64,000 nucleotides of DNA from Ricinus communis (GCF_019578655.1 NC_063264.1:16356429-16420428); one strand, 5' to 3'; positions 21,013 through 32,902 are shown, counted from the stretch's first letter. The notes: generated by a model not told the origin, from the letters alone. Translations and numbers: made by a program.

Positions 21013-23085
21013 AGGTCGAGACATCAGACTGATATGAAGATGTCTTATTCTTCCATGTCCTATTTACTTATCTGCTATGTGAGGAAGCTTGAACTGTTTC
21101 TAAGAAGATTTTCTCCTCTTCCTCCTAGGATAGTGGTACCGGATTACCGTCTTCATTGTGAGACGCCTTCACTAGGCGCTCCTTAAAGCTTTCCTACATA
21201 TCATTCAACGTAATATAATATATAAAATAAATAAATTAAATAAATTGGAGCTACTAAATTAATTAATTAAATTAAATTAAATTAAATAAATGATAAAACA
21301 TATTATAAATTAAGTAAATTAATATGTTTATTATTATGCATTTTCCCCAATCTGCCTAGCGCGGTCATCCATATAGTACCTCGATCCATATCGACTCTAG
21401 TCATGTGGGTTTATTAAATAGTCGGACCTTGCCTGGGGTGCACCTTCAGCCCTCTTTCTACTCTTTTTATCTATATCTGGACATAAATTATTTTCATAAA
21501 TGAGATTAAAAGACTAAATTGACACATTCCAAAATATCCTTAGAAACCCTCTTAAAACCGGTCAAATGTAATCTACTAACAATAACTAATTATTGATCCT
21601 TGCAAGTTCAAAATAAAAAGGTTAATTTTCTAATAAAAGAAAAATAAACAGTAAAGAAATTAGACAAGATTGGCATTTCATGCTTGGCTGTGATTTATGA
21701 CTAATGATTTTGAAATTATACTATTGACCACAATCTTGCCAAAGTGTTTTTCATTTTATTAAAGCTCTCAATTGGGACCAATTTCTTAAATTGGAAGCTT
21801 TTGATTCGACAATGGCTAATAAGACCCCTCATGCCATTTTTTGCAGAAAATGGAAAGAAAACATAAAAGACAAAAAAGCAAATACAAGACTTTCCTTTAC
21901 ACATGATAGAAAATGGAGTTAAAAGATAAAAAAGAAGTCCAAAGATACAAATCCTGAAGTTTCTCCAAATATAATAGTCAGAGTCCAGTAGTCTAGATCA
22001 ATTCTTATAAAAAAAAAAGCCTTACATGCAAAAATATAAAACAAAGCAAAACATAATAGTTACTGAAATTTAAACCCAAAATCACATTTCCATATTATCA
22101 GAGCAAAACAACCACAAAATTGTCAACACAAAAAGTAATAAAAACGTTTTAACCGAAAAAAGGGAGACGTTAACCGGAGAACAGCGGTGGAGGGTGGCGG
22201 AGCTTCTATGAAATTGGCTGAAATGGCACACTTCGATTTGAAATTTGGGACTTAGGGATTTAGGGTGGTGCAGCTGCCATAAAAAATTGAAAAAAAATAG
22301 GCAATGGTCTACAAAATAAATAAAACGACCATATCTCCTGCAGTTTATTTACAAAAACAACAACCATATAAAGTGGTCGCTAAAATGGTTGCCAGATTAG
22401 ATTAAAACGATTTCAACTCTTGCGTCTCACTTAAAATAATATTAACATAATTATAAAATATATGTGTAAATATTTCGTATAAATAATTATAAAATTAAAA
22501 TAATAGAAATAAAAAATTAATAAACATAATAAATATAATTGATAAATAAAAATTTATTAACAAAATAAATACAATATAATAAATATTATAATTAATATAA
22601 ATAATATGATCATAATTTAATTTAATTATTTTTATTAAATTATATCATTTACTATATTAATATTATTAAATTATTATTTTTTATTATTTTCAATTTAATT
22701 AATCTATATAGTGCTAAAGACTTAGCAATCACACATTGTGATCTCTAACTTAAAGACCACAATAGTATGGTCTCTAAAGTGGTCATTATTTTTTCCGCTA
22801 TTTGATTGACACCCAAATTAGAGACCACAAACCATGGTCTCTAATTTAGAAACACACGTAATCTTTAAAATGGTCGCTATCTTTTTGTTATTGCGTGGCG
22901 CCTATATTAGAGACTATATTCCATTTTCTTTAGTATCTGTGGTCTCTCAAGTGGTCGCTATTATTTCCGCCATTTTTTGCGGGAAGTTAGAGACCATTCA
23001 AAGACCACATCCGGTGGTGGCTAAATAGCAACCACTTTAGTGTGGTAGCTAAAAGTGGTATCTAAATTGTTGTTCTTTTATAGTG
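21013..23085 (-). mobile_element. CACTA (En/Spm) transposon fragment, copy A, with one terminus
   Basis: The right end reads ...GTTCTTTTATAGTG, so the minus strand begins CACTATAAAAGAAC, a CACTA-type terminus. Next to it, 22,700-23,085 is packed with short direct and inverted subterminal units (AGAGACCAC, GTGGTCTCTAA, GTGGTCGCTA), the usual binding sites for CACTA transposases. From 22,325 leftwards to 21,013 the sequence is closely similar to copy B at 24,962-26,258. It ends within a transposase-associated frame (minus, about 21,190-21,013). The other terminus is missing. Confidence 0.82.
22700..23085 (-). repeat. CACTA subterminal repeat array and terminal inverted end
   Basis: Repeated AGAGACCACA and TGGTCTCTAA units in both orientations over about 385 bases, with GTGGTCGCTA variants, ending at the TAGTG terminus at 23,081-23,085. 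The three bases after it (TTA) would be the target duplication; no partner terminus is available to confirm it. Confidence 0.8.
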
Positions 23086-23088
23086 TTA

Positions 23089-23676
23089 TATGACTGCTCA
23101 AAAATCTTCGTGATAACTGGTCAAAAAATAGTTAGCTATAAATAATGATTATCTCGTTGACTTGAGTTTTTGAGTTCCTATAAAAGTATTAGCAGAGTAT
23201 AAAACAGTGTTGTTTGGCTACTCAATCCAATAATTAAGTCAGTAAAAAAACTTAAAGGGTTGTCTGGATTGAGCGATTTCAAACAAGAAATTTTGTAAAA
23301 TTTATAAATTGAATTTAAATCCATTGTTTTAGCAAATAAAAAGTGGTATAAATTTCTTTCAAAAAAAAGTGGTCTAAATCTATACACTTATAGAATCATT
23401 TATTCTATAAAATCTCTTATATTAGATAATTTTAATTTTCCAATTAGGAGGTGAAAAATCCTAAAATTCACTATTTTGAAAGAATGATGGATTGTTATAA
23501 TAATTTTTTATTTTAATATTATCTTCAATAAATTTATATTAAAATATAATTTTAAACAAAATATATTGTTTTTACATTTAATTCAAATGATAAAAAATTT
23601 AAAAATGTATAGATTTTAGTATCCCTAAACCCAAACGATACCTAAACGTATAAATTTATTTTTCAAAGATGTAATA
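23089..23676. other. AT-rich spacer
   Basis: No gene recognised between the CACTA terminus and the LINE relic. Confidence 0.5.
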
Positions 23677-24660
23677 TCATTGATGAAAACATAGAATAGA
23701 GTTTAGTAGCCACATAAATTGGGTTGAAATATTGGAGTTAAAAAACTCATAAAAGAGGGCATCTTCCATAATAGTGTCAATTTCCACTAGAGCCTCTACA
23801 AGATTTGGAACTGCATTAACTACTGACTTTGCATCCCTTTCGAAATAAACCTTTTGATGACCTCTGAGGTTAGCTTGGTATACTGCTTCTCGTAGAGCAA
23901 AAGCTTCCAGCTGCGGTGGAGAGAAACTAAAGGGCAATCTTTTCATATAATTCCATAGAAGCTTCCCAGAATGATCCCTAGCAACACAGCCAATAAAGCC
24001 TCTTTTTTTGCCAAGAACACAACCGCATCAAAGTTAATTTTAACCAAGCCAGCGAGAGGGGGGACCCAAATTTCTTGCACTCTAGGGAGTGGGTTAGATA
24101 ATTCATTGGGCAGCAGTGAATTCTGCCCGGACTTTTGAGGTACTATAGTTTGATTAAGAAGATTGCAAGGATTAGTCACAATAAGGTTAGGGTCCCAGTC
24201 TTCCCTATTGAAAAGTATAGCGTTTCTCGCCTTCCCTATTGGAAACCTAGATCGCTTGATAATACATTTATGATACCATCTCTAAAAGAGAGCCATCGGT
24301 CCCCAAACGAAGATCCACCAAGGAATTCAGACTTCAGCTTAAAGGGTAAGAGTCACCATACTGCCTTTGCCTTACCACAAAAAAAAAAAAAGAGGTAAGA
24401 GGGCTATCCTTCACAGCCGTAGGAGGCACATTGCACACTAGCTAGGATGCCCTTCTTTATAATTTTGTTCCAAATGGCAATCCATTAACCATTAATCCAA
24501 AGGAAGATTGAAATTTTACTTAGGAGCCCTGTATTCCATAAACATTTCCACACCCTACTGGCTTTGAGTCTTTCCATTTCCAACGCCTTGAAGGAGGCAA
24601 CCCGAGAGAGGAGGCTGGATGCCACTGCATTTTTGAATTAACTTTGGACTTCCCATCCCG
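23677..24660 (-). pseudogene. L1-type LINE 3' end: zinc-binding and RNase H-like domains
   Basis: Read on the minus strand from 24,660, a decayed stretch has VWKCLWNTGLLSKISIFLW-like residues typical of the zinc-binding region after plant LINE reverse transcriptase. It is followed by an AILFNREDWDP motif. The RNase H-like domain then appears: WVPPLAGLVKINFDA (24,180-23,943), and in a shifted frame QLEAFALREAVYQANLRGHQ and FERDAKSVVNAV (23,946-23,677). A frameshift at about 23,945 and several stops upstream show decay. A free-standing RNase H-like host gene is possible but less likely given the zinc-binding region before it. Confidence 0.8.
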
Positions 24661-24714
24661 AATGCTAGGTGATAAAACTAATGTACAGTTAGAGAGTTAT
24701 AAAAATAGAAAGGA

Positions 24715-26258
24715 TAAGTACTAATAAACTCACGACTTGCCAGAAGATGGATCTTGCTGCGAGTCGTCGGTGAGGCATTGGGTAGACGGGCCAGGGACAT
24801 GCTGCTGAATGCTTTGGGTCATCCCTTGAACCAATTGGCGCACGGTATTCTCCAGCATCTAAATTCACTCGTTTATGTCCTGCAACTGACTCGCCAACTA
24901 AATGATGGTGTCTTCAAGCTTTCGAAAGCGCTGCTTGTCAATCCCATTAGTGGCAGCTGTAGAGGTCGAGACATCAGACTGATAAGAAGATGTCTTATTC
25001 TTCCATGTCCTATATACGTATCTGCTATGTGAGGAAGCTTGAACTGTCTCTAAAAAAATTCTCTCCTCTTCCTCCTAGGATAGTGGCACCGGATTACCGT
25101 CTTCATCGTGAGACGCCTTCGCTAGGCGCTCCTTAAAGCTTTCCTACACATCATTCAACGTAATATAATATATAAAATAAATAAATTAAATAAATTGGAG
25201 CTACTAAATTAATTAATTAAATTAAATAAATGAAATAAAATAAATTAAGTAAATTAATATGTTTATTATTATGCATTTCCCCCAACTTGCCTAGTGCGGT
25301 CATCCATATAGCGCCTCGATCCATCATCGGCTCTAGTCATGTGGGTCTATTAAATAGTTGGACCTTGCCTGGGGTGCACCTTCAGCCCTCTTTCTACTCT
25401 TTTTGTCTATATCTGGACATAAATTATGTTCATAAATTGAGATTAAAAGACTAAATTGACACATTCCAAAATATCCTTAGAAAGCCTCTTAAAACCGGTC
25501 AGATCTAATCTACCAACAATAACTAATTATTGATCCTTGCAAGTTCAAAATAAAAAGGTCAATTTTCTAATAAAGGAAAAATAAACAGTAAAGAAATTAG
25601 ACAAGATTGGCATTTCATGCTTGGCTGTGATTTATGACTAATGATTTTGAAATTATACTATTGACCATAATCTTGCCAATGTTTTTCATTTTATTAAAGC
25701 TCTTAATTGGGACCAATTTCTTAAATTGGGAGCTTCTGATTCGATAATGGCCAATAAGACCCCTCATGCCATTTTTTGCAGAAAAGGGAAAGAAAACATA
25801 AAAGACAAAAGCAAATACAAGATTTTCCTTTACACATGTTAGAAAATAGAGTTAAAAGATAAAAAAGAAGTCCAAACATACAAATCCTGAAGTTCCTCCA
25901 AACATAATAGTCAGAGTCCAGTAGTCTAGATCAATTCTTACAAAAAAAAAGCCTTACATGAAAAAATATAAAACAAAGCAAAACATAAAAGTTACTGAAA
26001 TTTAAACCCAAAATCACATTTCTATATAATCAGAGCAAAACAACCACAAAATTTTTAACACAAAAAGTAATAAAAAACATTTTAACCGAAAAAAAAGAGA
26101 CGTTAACCGGAGAACGGCGGTGGAGGGTGGCGGAGCTTCTATGAAACTGGCTGAAATGTCACACTTCGATTTGAAATTTGGGACTTAGGGATTTAGGGCG
26201 GTGCAGCTGCCATAAAAAATTGAAAAAAATAGGCAGTGGTCTACAAAATAAATAAAAA
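24715..26258 (-). mobile_element. CACTA (En/Spm) transposon fragment, copy B
   Basis: Bases 24,962-26,258 match copy A (21,013-22,325) closely throughout. Left of 24,962 it continues about 230 bases further into the transposase-associated gene than copy A does. It lacks the terminal subrepeat array: after 26,258 the sequence changes. Both copies are therefore truncated at different points. Confidence 0.82.
24730..25142 (-). pseudogene. Plant transposase (Ptta/En/Spm, Transposase_24-like) C-terminal part
   Basis: On the minus strand the frame reads SFKERLAKASHDEDGNPVPLS then a stop, EEEERIFLETV, a Lys/Ser-rich section, QRFRKLEDTI, stop, LASQLQD, and QLVQGMTQSIQQHV, ending at a TGA at 24,730. 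The ERLAKAS...G.PVPLS.EEEERIF signature is that of the Ptta/En/Spm transposase-associated family. In-frame stops at about 25,078, 24,900 and 24,867 make it non-functional. The shorter version at 21,013-21,190 has the same disabled frame. Confidence 0.8.
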
Positions 26259-26735
26259 GGCTGTGCAGAGAATGGAGAACTGAGGGGCAGCAAAGACAGT
26301 ATCAAAATGTCAAGAGCATTTGATTCAGGTAGTGAAAGATGTAATAAATGAAAGGAAGAAAAGGAGGACCTATCTGGTTGAAAGAAAAAATAAAGGTAAA
26401 ATTGGAGTGAAGAAGAATAGAGAAGATGGAGATAAAGAAAACAGATAAAAATTAGGAGAGACAGATAGAGAAAAGACCTAGTTGTGCGATGTAGAATAAT
26501 TATAGAATTCAACGTTTTATCCCCCTCATGTAGACAATTTGTATCTTATCTAAAGCAACATGGGCTTCTTTCTTTCTTGTAGTTGTTTTATTTTAATTTG
26601 GTATGCATGAGACCTTCATAGATAAGGAAACAGTTAAAGAAAAGGGAAACAACAGTGGCAGATAATTGGAAATTTTTTTATTTCAAAAAGAGATGGTTAG
26701 TATGGAATAGGAGTATAAAGACAACATAATTATAC
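26259..26735. other. Spacer between CACTA fragment and transporter relic
   Basis: Holds a pyrimidine/purine-biased stretch (26,270-26,510) and the donor segment 26,448-26,656, copied almost unchanged to 31,821-32,029. If the transporter had a last exon beyond 26,736, I do not see it here. Confidence 0.6.
26448..26656 (+). repeat. 209-bp segment, copy 1 (partner 31,821-32,029)
   Basis: Runs from AAATTAGG to AACAGT, with only scattered differences from the second copy about 5.4 kb away in the same orientation. Confidence 0.88.
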
Positions 26736-27193
26736 GTACTGGCAAAGCACAAAGGGAGACAGTTGAGGTCCTTCCATGAAGAGTGTGCTAAATAATAGTT
26801 TGTACATTCCAGCTGCTGTAGCATCTCCAAGCCGTTGAACTATTACATCTATGCACACCTGCAGCACCATAAAACCATGAAGTTTTGATACTCCAACTAT
26901 TCCACCTAGCAGCAATACAACATAAGACACCTGATGAATCAGTGCACATATAAAGTACGTAGCATGATATATGTCTTGGCATTATTAGTTAGAAAATAGA
27001 AGCACTATTCATCCATGCATAAAGGAGTTTCAAGACCGTCTCTGTGATGGGTTACAATTCCACAAATATATAAAATAGAATGAGGATAAAAATGGTGGGC
27101 GGTAAAAAGTATAGATGACACTGTTGCTGATTCACTTAAACATGACATTCAGAACGGGAAAGGTTTGCAAACCTTTGCTTTATATTTCTCTTC

Positions 27194-27196
27194 CTA
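27194..27196 (-). other. In-frame nonsense codon in a transporter exon
   Basis: In the 81-base exon 27,253-27,173 (27 codons, phase 0) the frame reads TRPGRELLFTVVS, then TAG, then EEKYKAK. A single change from CAG (Gln) would explain it. Confidence 0.85.
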
Positions 27197-27617
27197 TGAA
27201 ACAACAGTAAACAAAAGTTCTCTTCCAGGCCTGGTCACTACATAAGTTACCACCTGTAAAGTAAAGATAAAAGGAACCGTGAGATCCCAGAGTGACCTTT
27301 AACTTTCTTGACCAACACAGTTTGCCTCTAATACTGGTAAAAATAAAAGGCCAATGAAGGAACCAAGAGAAATCAGCAATTATGACAAACCTTCCTTAAT
27401 GTCTCACAGATGGCAACAGCTACCCATGTTGGCCAAATAGCAACAGCAATTAAATTTAGAAAGGCAACAACTGGAGTCGAGCATATAGTTGTAGTAACCC
27501 CAGCAATAGTAAGGATGCGCCCCTGTATGTGTTGTGATAAGTGGAATAAAGAGATGAACTATAATAATACGACTTAGCCCCTAGAAAACTAAGGAATAAC
27601 GAAATTTATCCCATAGC

Positions 27618-27618
<1 letters not shown>

Positions 27619-27642
<24 letters not shown>
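27619..27642 (+). repeat. Short (CTT)n microsatellite
   Basis: About eight CTT/TTC units in an intron of the transporter relic, followed by a T run. Confidence 0.85.
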
Positions 27643-27649
<7 letters not shown>

Positions 27650-29886
27650 AAGCTGTCAGAGCATGACAGTAACTTCTAGAATCTGGAATCAAGCTTCTGA
27701 AATATTATGTCTCTTAAAACATCGTGATAAGATTAACTTTGATTCCCATATATGCGTGCATAATTACTAGTACCAAGTGGGAATAATAATAAAAGGACAT
27801 TATTTTCAAATTAAGTCAACAAAACCCATATGCTTATCATAGTGAACATTTTTTAGATCATTATTACACCTTATATAATAATTGCCTTCTGGTAAGCAGC
27901 CATTATTTTGAAGAAGAAAGTTTTCTTTCAGGTAGATATAACTAATGAAAACACATTGATTCCATTAACCACAACAAAAGCTATGAGGAAATTTGAGCTT
28001 TACTATGGCATCTATCACCGCCATGAACTCAAGGATAAGACTCCAAATTTAAGGCTAAAAGTTGGTGTTTGTACTTTTCTTTCCAAAAGCGAACAATTAG
28101 TTAAAGACTCAAGACTGCACCATTAACAAAAATGACATGTCTTCTATTGTAAAGAACTCATTACAAAATAGTATACCGTTAGAGTAAGTTGTCCAGCAAG
28201 GATTAAAAACAGCAATGAAGCTATTTATCTGGGCAAACAATCTTCTTCTGAAAACAGAACTTGTAACAGTCATGGCAATTACAGTCACTTTCTACACTTA
28301 TAAAGATGAAGAGAGGGAAATCAACAGTTAGAGGACAAGCATGTAAATAAGATGCCACAACCAAAAGGGAGAAACCTGCCAAGGCCCCAAAGGCAACAAA
28401 TCAAACTCGAATCAACTGAGTGTTGATTGCAACCAAAAGCAACGATTCCCAAATATGAATTTTAATTGTACTGGAGTCTGAGCATAGAAGTATGTTAATT
28501 GTAACACATCCGACATTATAGTTGGTATCACATTTTGTTGTGGGAAGCAACTATTTTCCATACCATTCCAATATGGTTAGTTTCTTACCCTTGCCTGCCA
28601 AGTGCCCTAAAATTTAGCGCATAAGAAACTAAGTAATAATATAACGTCTATAGTGAGCCCTTCTTAGCATTTTTCTCTCGTTTTATCTCCCTTTATTTTC
28701 CTGGTGAACAAATGAATGGTTTGTGAAGGAAAAACATAATCTCGGTAGTTCTCCATTCTTGTACAACTCATATTTCCTATCTATTCAGTCGAACAAAAAG
28801 TTTATTTTACCTGAAAATAGAAGAATGATGAGACGACTGCACTCAGCCAGAGGAATAAGGACACATACAATAAATAAGTTGAAGATAGTATAAGCCAAAC
28901 TCCATCCAATATGCTTGAAAGCTGAGGCTTCATTCTAGATGTAGGTGACTTTGGAGAAAGTATTTTTAAAGATGCTTCTGTTTTGTCATCGGTCTTACTT
29001 TGCTCATCGGGATCAGCATTTCTGTACCCATAAGCAGACAGTCATTCACAAAAATTAGGGTCTACCAGCAAAAAAATGTAAAATTTCAGTTATGAAAATC
29101 AATTTACAACTCGTCTTCAAAGAAGTTTCCTTGAAGAATAACATTCGGCCAATTGTACCAATTAATCTTGCACAAAGTAATATGAGAAGCACATTTATCA
29201 TACATATCAAATTGACTAGTGCAAGAGTTCATAGATGGTCAAGACTGTCCAAACGCATTCTCCAAGACCAAAATACAACTCTATGCTGGGAAACAAGAAA
29301 GACGGAGAGAAGAAAAATAAAAGGTATTAAATAGAACTACAGGAATTGAAATAAAATTCATGATCATTTCACCATATGTTGTTGAAAGGAAAGGCTTCAG
29401 ATGCATCTAGGACTTGACCTACATGTGGACGGATAGACTATACAACTAATCACTAGACGCAAGCCATGGCTCATTCATGTGTGCATGCATTGACATGTCT
29501 TCTATTATATAAATATGATACAATACACAATCTCATCTGCAGCTATCAAGATGCTTTTAGCAACTAGTTGTAATTTGTTAATCTCAACAGTAGGTACTTA
29601 TTCCAGAGCAAATCACATAAATGGATCAGTGCCTATGGCAACTCCCAACTATACAAATATTCAACTTATAGCAACTAACACATAGTACATGAAGCAAAGA
29701 AATATAAAAAGATAGATGACCTTATAGGAGATAATTCTTCAGGAAGTTCGGACATATCTTTCTTAATTCCTTTCGATGCCTGTGCTGCAAGTTCCATCAA
29801 CAAAGCCACAAATAAAAAGTAGAACTGCAAAGAACCAGCCCATGGTTTAAAGCAACATAAGATAAATAAAAATGTGGAAGCTTTAC

Positions 29887-30030
29887 ATTATATGATTGAA
29901 AAATGATCCAAAAAGCTGTCCAAGTGTAGCAAGTCCAAGTGTAGCAAGCCATTCCTGTGGCAAACAATGATCCAAAAAGCTGTCCAAGTGTAGCACCAGC
30001 ACCTATGAACCCAAACAATCTTGAAACTGA
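29887..30030 (-). repeat. Microduplication inside a transporter exon
   Basis: GCTACACTTGGACAGCTTTT (continuing TGGATCATT) occurs twice on the minus strand, with a third partial unit GCTACACTTGGACTT between. The duplication puts the second copy in another frame, so the membrane segment after GSLFATGMA is replaced by unrelated residues. Confidence 0.88.
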
Positions 30031-30810
30031 CTGAATGTGAAAACCAATGTTAAATGCAGATTAAGACAACCACAATTCTTTTTAAGATGCCATGTCAGTT
30101 AATACTGACCTCACTATCCATCACATCAATTACTCTAGCCCAAGTTGAAGATATAGTAATAAGATTAAGCAGAGCAACCTAGAAAACAAAATAGCAAAGA
30201 AATTTACTATGACCTAAACTTGAAGATATTTGGCAATTAGCTAGCAAAAGCCAAAAGCAAGAAACTAATCAGTAGCCATACCTAGAAAAATAAACCAATT
30301 CTCACAGAAATGTAAAACCATCCATGGTTACCCCAATCGCCAGAACCCATAGGAGAATCAGTTTGACTAACATCAACATTTAGATCCTCCTTTAGTTCGG
30401 TGGATATGGAAATTGTACCCTACACATTAAATTTAAACTCATAAATTAAATTAATCAAATTTCAGAGAATAATGAAGAAAAGTAGGAAAAAGGTATTAGA
30501 AAACCACAATGTCTCATCTTAGAAGTCATGCTATAGCACCTTGGTTCTAAATGTTGAAATTCCACCAGCTGAAGAATGCCATAAAACAAAGAATAGAATA
30601 AGTGATACACTAAAAAACCTGTGAATTAAAAGTAAACCCTGAAATTTCAAAAAGCACCTGTTACAAAGACTATATGTATAAGGACATTAATATTTTTTTT
30701 AAATAATAATTATAAATAGAAAAAAAAAGGAAATGAAAAAACCATTTCCACTAACATGTAAAAAAAATCATTAGAAAACACGAGAATTGACTAAATGGAA
30801 TTGCATTACT

Positions 30811-31440
30811 AAGATGTTACAGATGCGAGCCTACATCACCCACCATTTAGTGTTTGAGGTGCTAGGGCTTGTGCTTCATGCACCTTGCACCCCAGGTGCG
30901 CCTTTAACAACTTCGGGAATCACTTAAGCTGCAGTACTGCGTAAAAACATAATTTAATTAAATCCGTAAATGCCGGAACTGATATCCTACTTTGAGAAGC
31001 AGCACGGTTTGCGAGGCGAGGAGAAGCAAGATGGTTTTCTATGATGTAATCTAATAATGCACCAGTAGCACTTTGCCCACCCTCTATAGGGTCATCGCTA
31101 CATAAATCAAAAGAATAGAAGGCCTTTAGATTAAGTTCAGCAATATATTATTGTGGACAGATAAAAGCCGACTTTTGATAAGAGTATGATAATATGTATG
31201 CATGTGTGCTCATTTGGGTGTTAAAAGTCATTTAATTATAACAAAGTGATAGCCTGCCACAGAATTGCACTTGCTATTTTTCAGTAAGCAAGATGATATT
31301 AAAAATTACAGATGTTACCTGACCAAAATGGTCCCCAAACCCCAAGAATGAACAGCTTGCTCTGTAATACAGCCATATGACAAGTAGAAGTACCACAGAC
31401 TAAAGTCATACGATAATATATTGCTTCCTTTTCATACTGT
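30811..31440 (-). repeat. Duplicated exon block of the transporter, copy 1
   Basis: About 630 bases containing two transporter exons (31,361-31,319 and 31,097-30,990) with their introns. It matches 32,039-32,683 in the same orientation. Relative to copy 2 it lacks about 20 bases near 31,245. Confidence 0.9.
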
Positions 31441-31679
31441 AAAACTATTTATTTTGTGGAAGCCCAAATTCTGCTGTTTTGGAAGTCAAATTGAGTATTA
31501 GATTTTCATGGTCAATCTGGCCTGACAGATTGACCTATCTACATTGTTTCATTTAATCCTCCTTGTTCACAAGACCAATTGGAAATGAAGCTAGACTTTA
31601 TGTCCTTGTGATTAGTAGAAAAGAGCCTTATAAATCTGTCATAGATGATAGTTTGTTGATTATGTGTAAATAGTAGTTT
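31441..31679 (+). repeat. 239-bp inverted repeat arm (partner 34,022-34,260)
   Basis: Starts AAAACTATTTATTTTGTGGA, exactly where exon-block copy 1 ends, and is the reverse complement of 34,022-34,260 with few differences. It forms the first part of the filler between the two exon blocks. Confidence 0.88.
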
Positions 31680-31820
31680 AATTCTTCCACATTATAGTCC
31701 TCAAAATATTGTTCAATAGTTCGAACAACGAAATGTCTGGAAGATAAGGATAAGTAATATAGGATCAAACATAGTTATTAAAGGCGCATACTTAGGTGCA
31801 TGTTTGAGAGACGTGACATG

Positions 31821-32029
31821 CAAAATTAGGAAAGAGAGATAGAGAAGAGACCTAGTTGTGTGATGTAGAATAATTATAGCAGCAACGTCTTATCCCCCTC
31901 ATGTAGATAATTTGTATCTTATCTAAAGCAACATGGGCTTCTTTATTTCTTGTAGTTGTTTTATTTTAATTTGCTATGCATGGGACCTTCATAGATAAGG
32001 AAACAGTTAAAGAAAAGGGAAAAAACAGT
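31821..32029 (+). repeat. 209-bp segment, copy 2 (partner 26,448-26,656)
   Basis: Second part of the filler between exon-block copies, derived from or shared with the 3' flank of the gene. Confidence 0.88.
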
Positions 32030-32038
32030 TTTAAACTA

Positions 32039-32683
32039 AAATGTTATAGACGCGAGCCTACATCACCCACCTTTTAGCGTTTGAATTGCTAGGGCTTGTG
32101 CTTCGTGCACCTTGCACCCAGGTGTGCCTTTAACAACTTCGGGAATCACTTAAGCTGCAGTACTGCGTAAAAATATAATTTAATTAAAACCATATATGCC
32201 GAAACTGATATCCTACTTTGAGAAGCAGCACGGTTTGCGAGGCGAGGAGAAGCAAGATGGTTTTCTATGATGTAATCTAATAATGCACCAGTAGCACTTT
32301 GCCCACCCTCCATAGGGTCATCGCTGCATAAATCAAAAGAATAGAAGGCCTTTAGATTAAGTTCAGCAATATATTATTGTGGACAGAGAAAAGCTGACTT
32401 TTGATAAGAGTGTGATAATATGTCTGCATGTGTGCTCGTTTGGGTGTTAAAAGTGATTTAATTATAACAAGTTCATTGGTATTCCAAAGTGATAGCCTGC
32501 CACAGAATTGCACATGTTGTTTTTTAGTAAGCAAGATGATATTAAAAATTACAGATGTTACCTGACCAAAATGGTCCCCAAACCCCAAGAATGAACAGCT
32601 TGCTCTGTAATACAACCATATGACAAGTAGAAGTACCACAGAATAAAGTCATACGATAATATATTGCTTCCTTATCATACTCT
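32039..32683 (-). repeat. Duplicated exon block of the transporter, copy 2
   Basis: Matches 30,811-31,440. This copy adjoins the upstream exon at 32,787-32,902 with a short intron, so it is the one in ancestral position relative to the 5' side. Confidence 0.9.
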
Positions 32684-32902
32684 ATGAAGACACAATTTAT
32701 AAGAAAGGAAATATCTTTTCTTTGTCACAGGACTTAATACATAATAAAGGTAAGGGATCTGTGTCTCATTTCAAATGAAATAATACCTTTAACATCAAAA
32801 TCTGCATCAGGAAGAGGAACACTCTCCATGGTCCCCACATCACCAGCATGAGCATCAATTAGTGAAGTCCCGACAGGAGTTCTAGCTTCAAGACCTAGTT
32901 CT

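Larger units (their letters stand above)
26736..32902 (-). pseudogene. Multi-spanning transporter-like gene, decayed, exons and introns kept
   Basis: I recognise a conserved plant multi-pass membrane protein of transporter type (major-facilitator or ADP/ATP-carrier-like; substrate unknown). Exons on the minus strand: 32,902-32,787; 32,604-32,562 and 32,321-32,216 (duplicated at 31,361-31,319 and 31,097-30,990); 30,618-30,540; 30,419-30,282; 30,178-30,110; 30,030-29,887; 29,824-29,721; 29,021-28,811; 27,522-27,391; 27,253-27,173; 26,858-26,736. Motifs include ILGVWGPFWS, SAGGISTFRTK, ISSTWARVIDVMDSE, FGFIGAGATLGQLFGSLFAT, LLMELAAQASKGI, AIWPTWVAVAICETLRK and VQRLGDATAAGMYKLL. Breaks: TAG at 30,282-30,284 where Trp is expected, TAG at 27,194-27,196, a 2-base insertion near 26,786, an internal exon microduplication, and the exon-block duplication. 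No first exon or last exon was found. Confidence 0.85.

Noticed and set aside
24135..24398. 87-codon plus frame
   Set aside because: Antisense to the LINE zinc-binding/RNase H region; no recognised domain.
26159..26512. 117-codon minus frame rich in Leu/Ser/Phe
   Set aside because: Read through a purine/pyrimidine-biased spacer and CACTA fragment end; no domain and no counterpart in copy A.
31319..31361. Apparent frameshift in the ILGVWGPFWS exon (open frame reads differently upstream)
   Set aside because: A splice acceptor (TATTACAG) precedes the exon, so the upstream frame is intronic.
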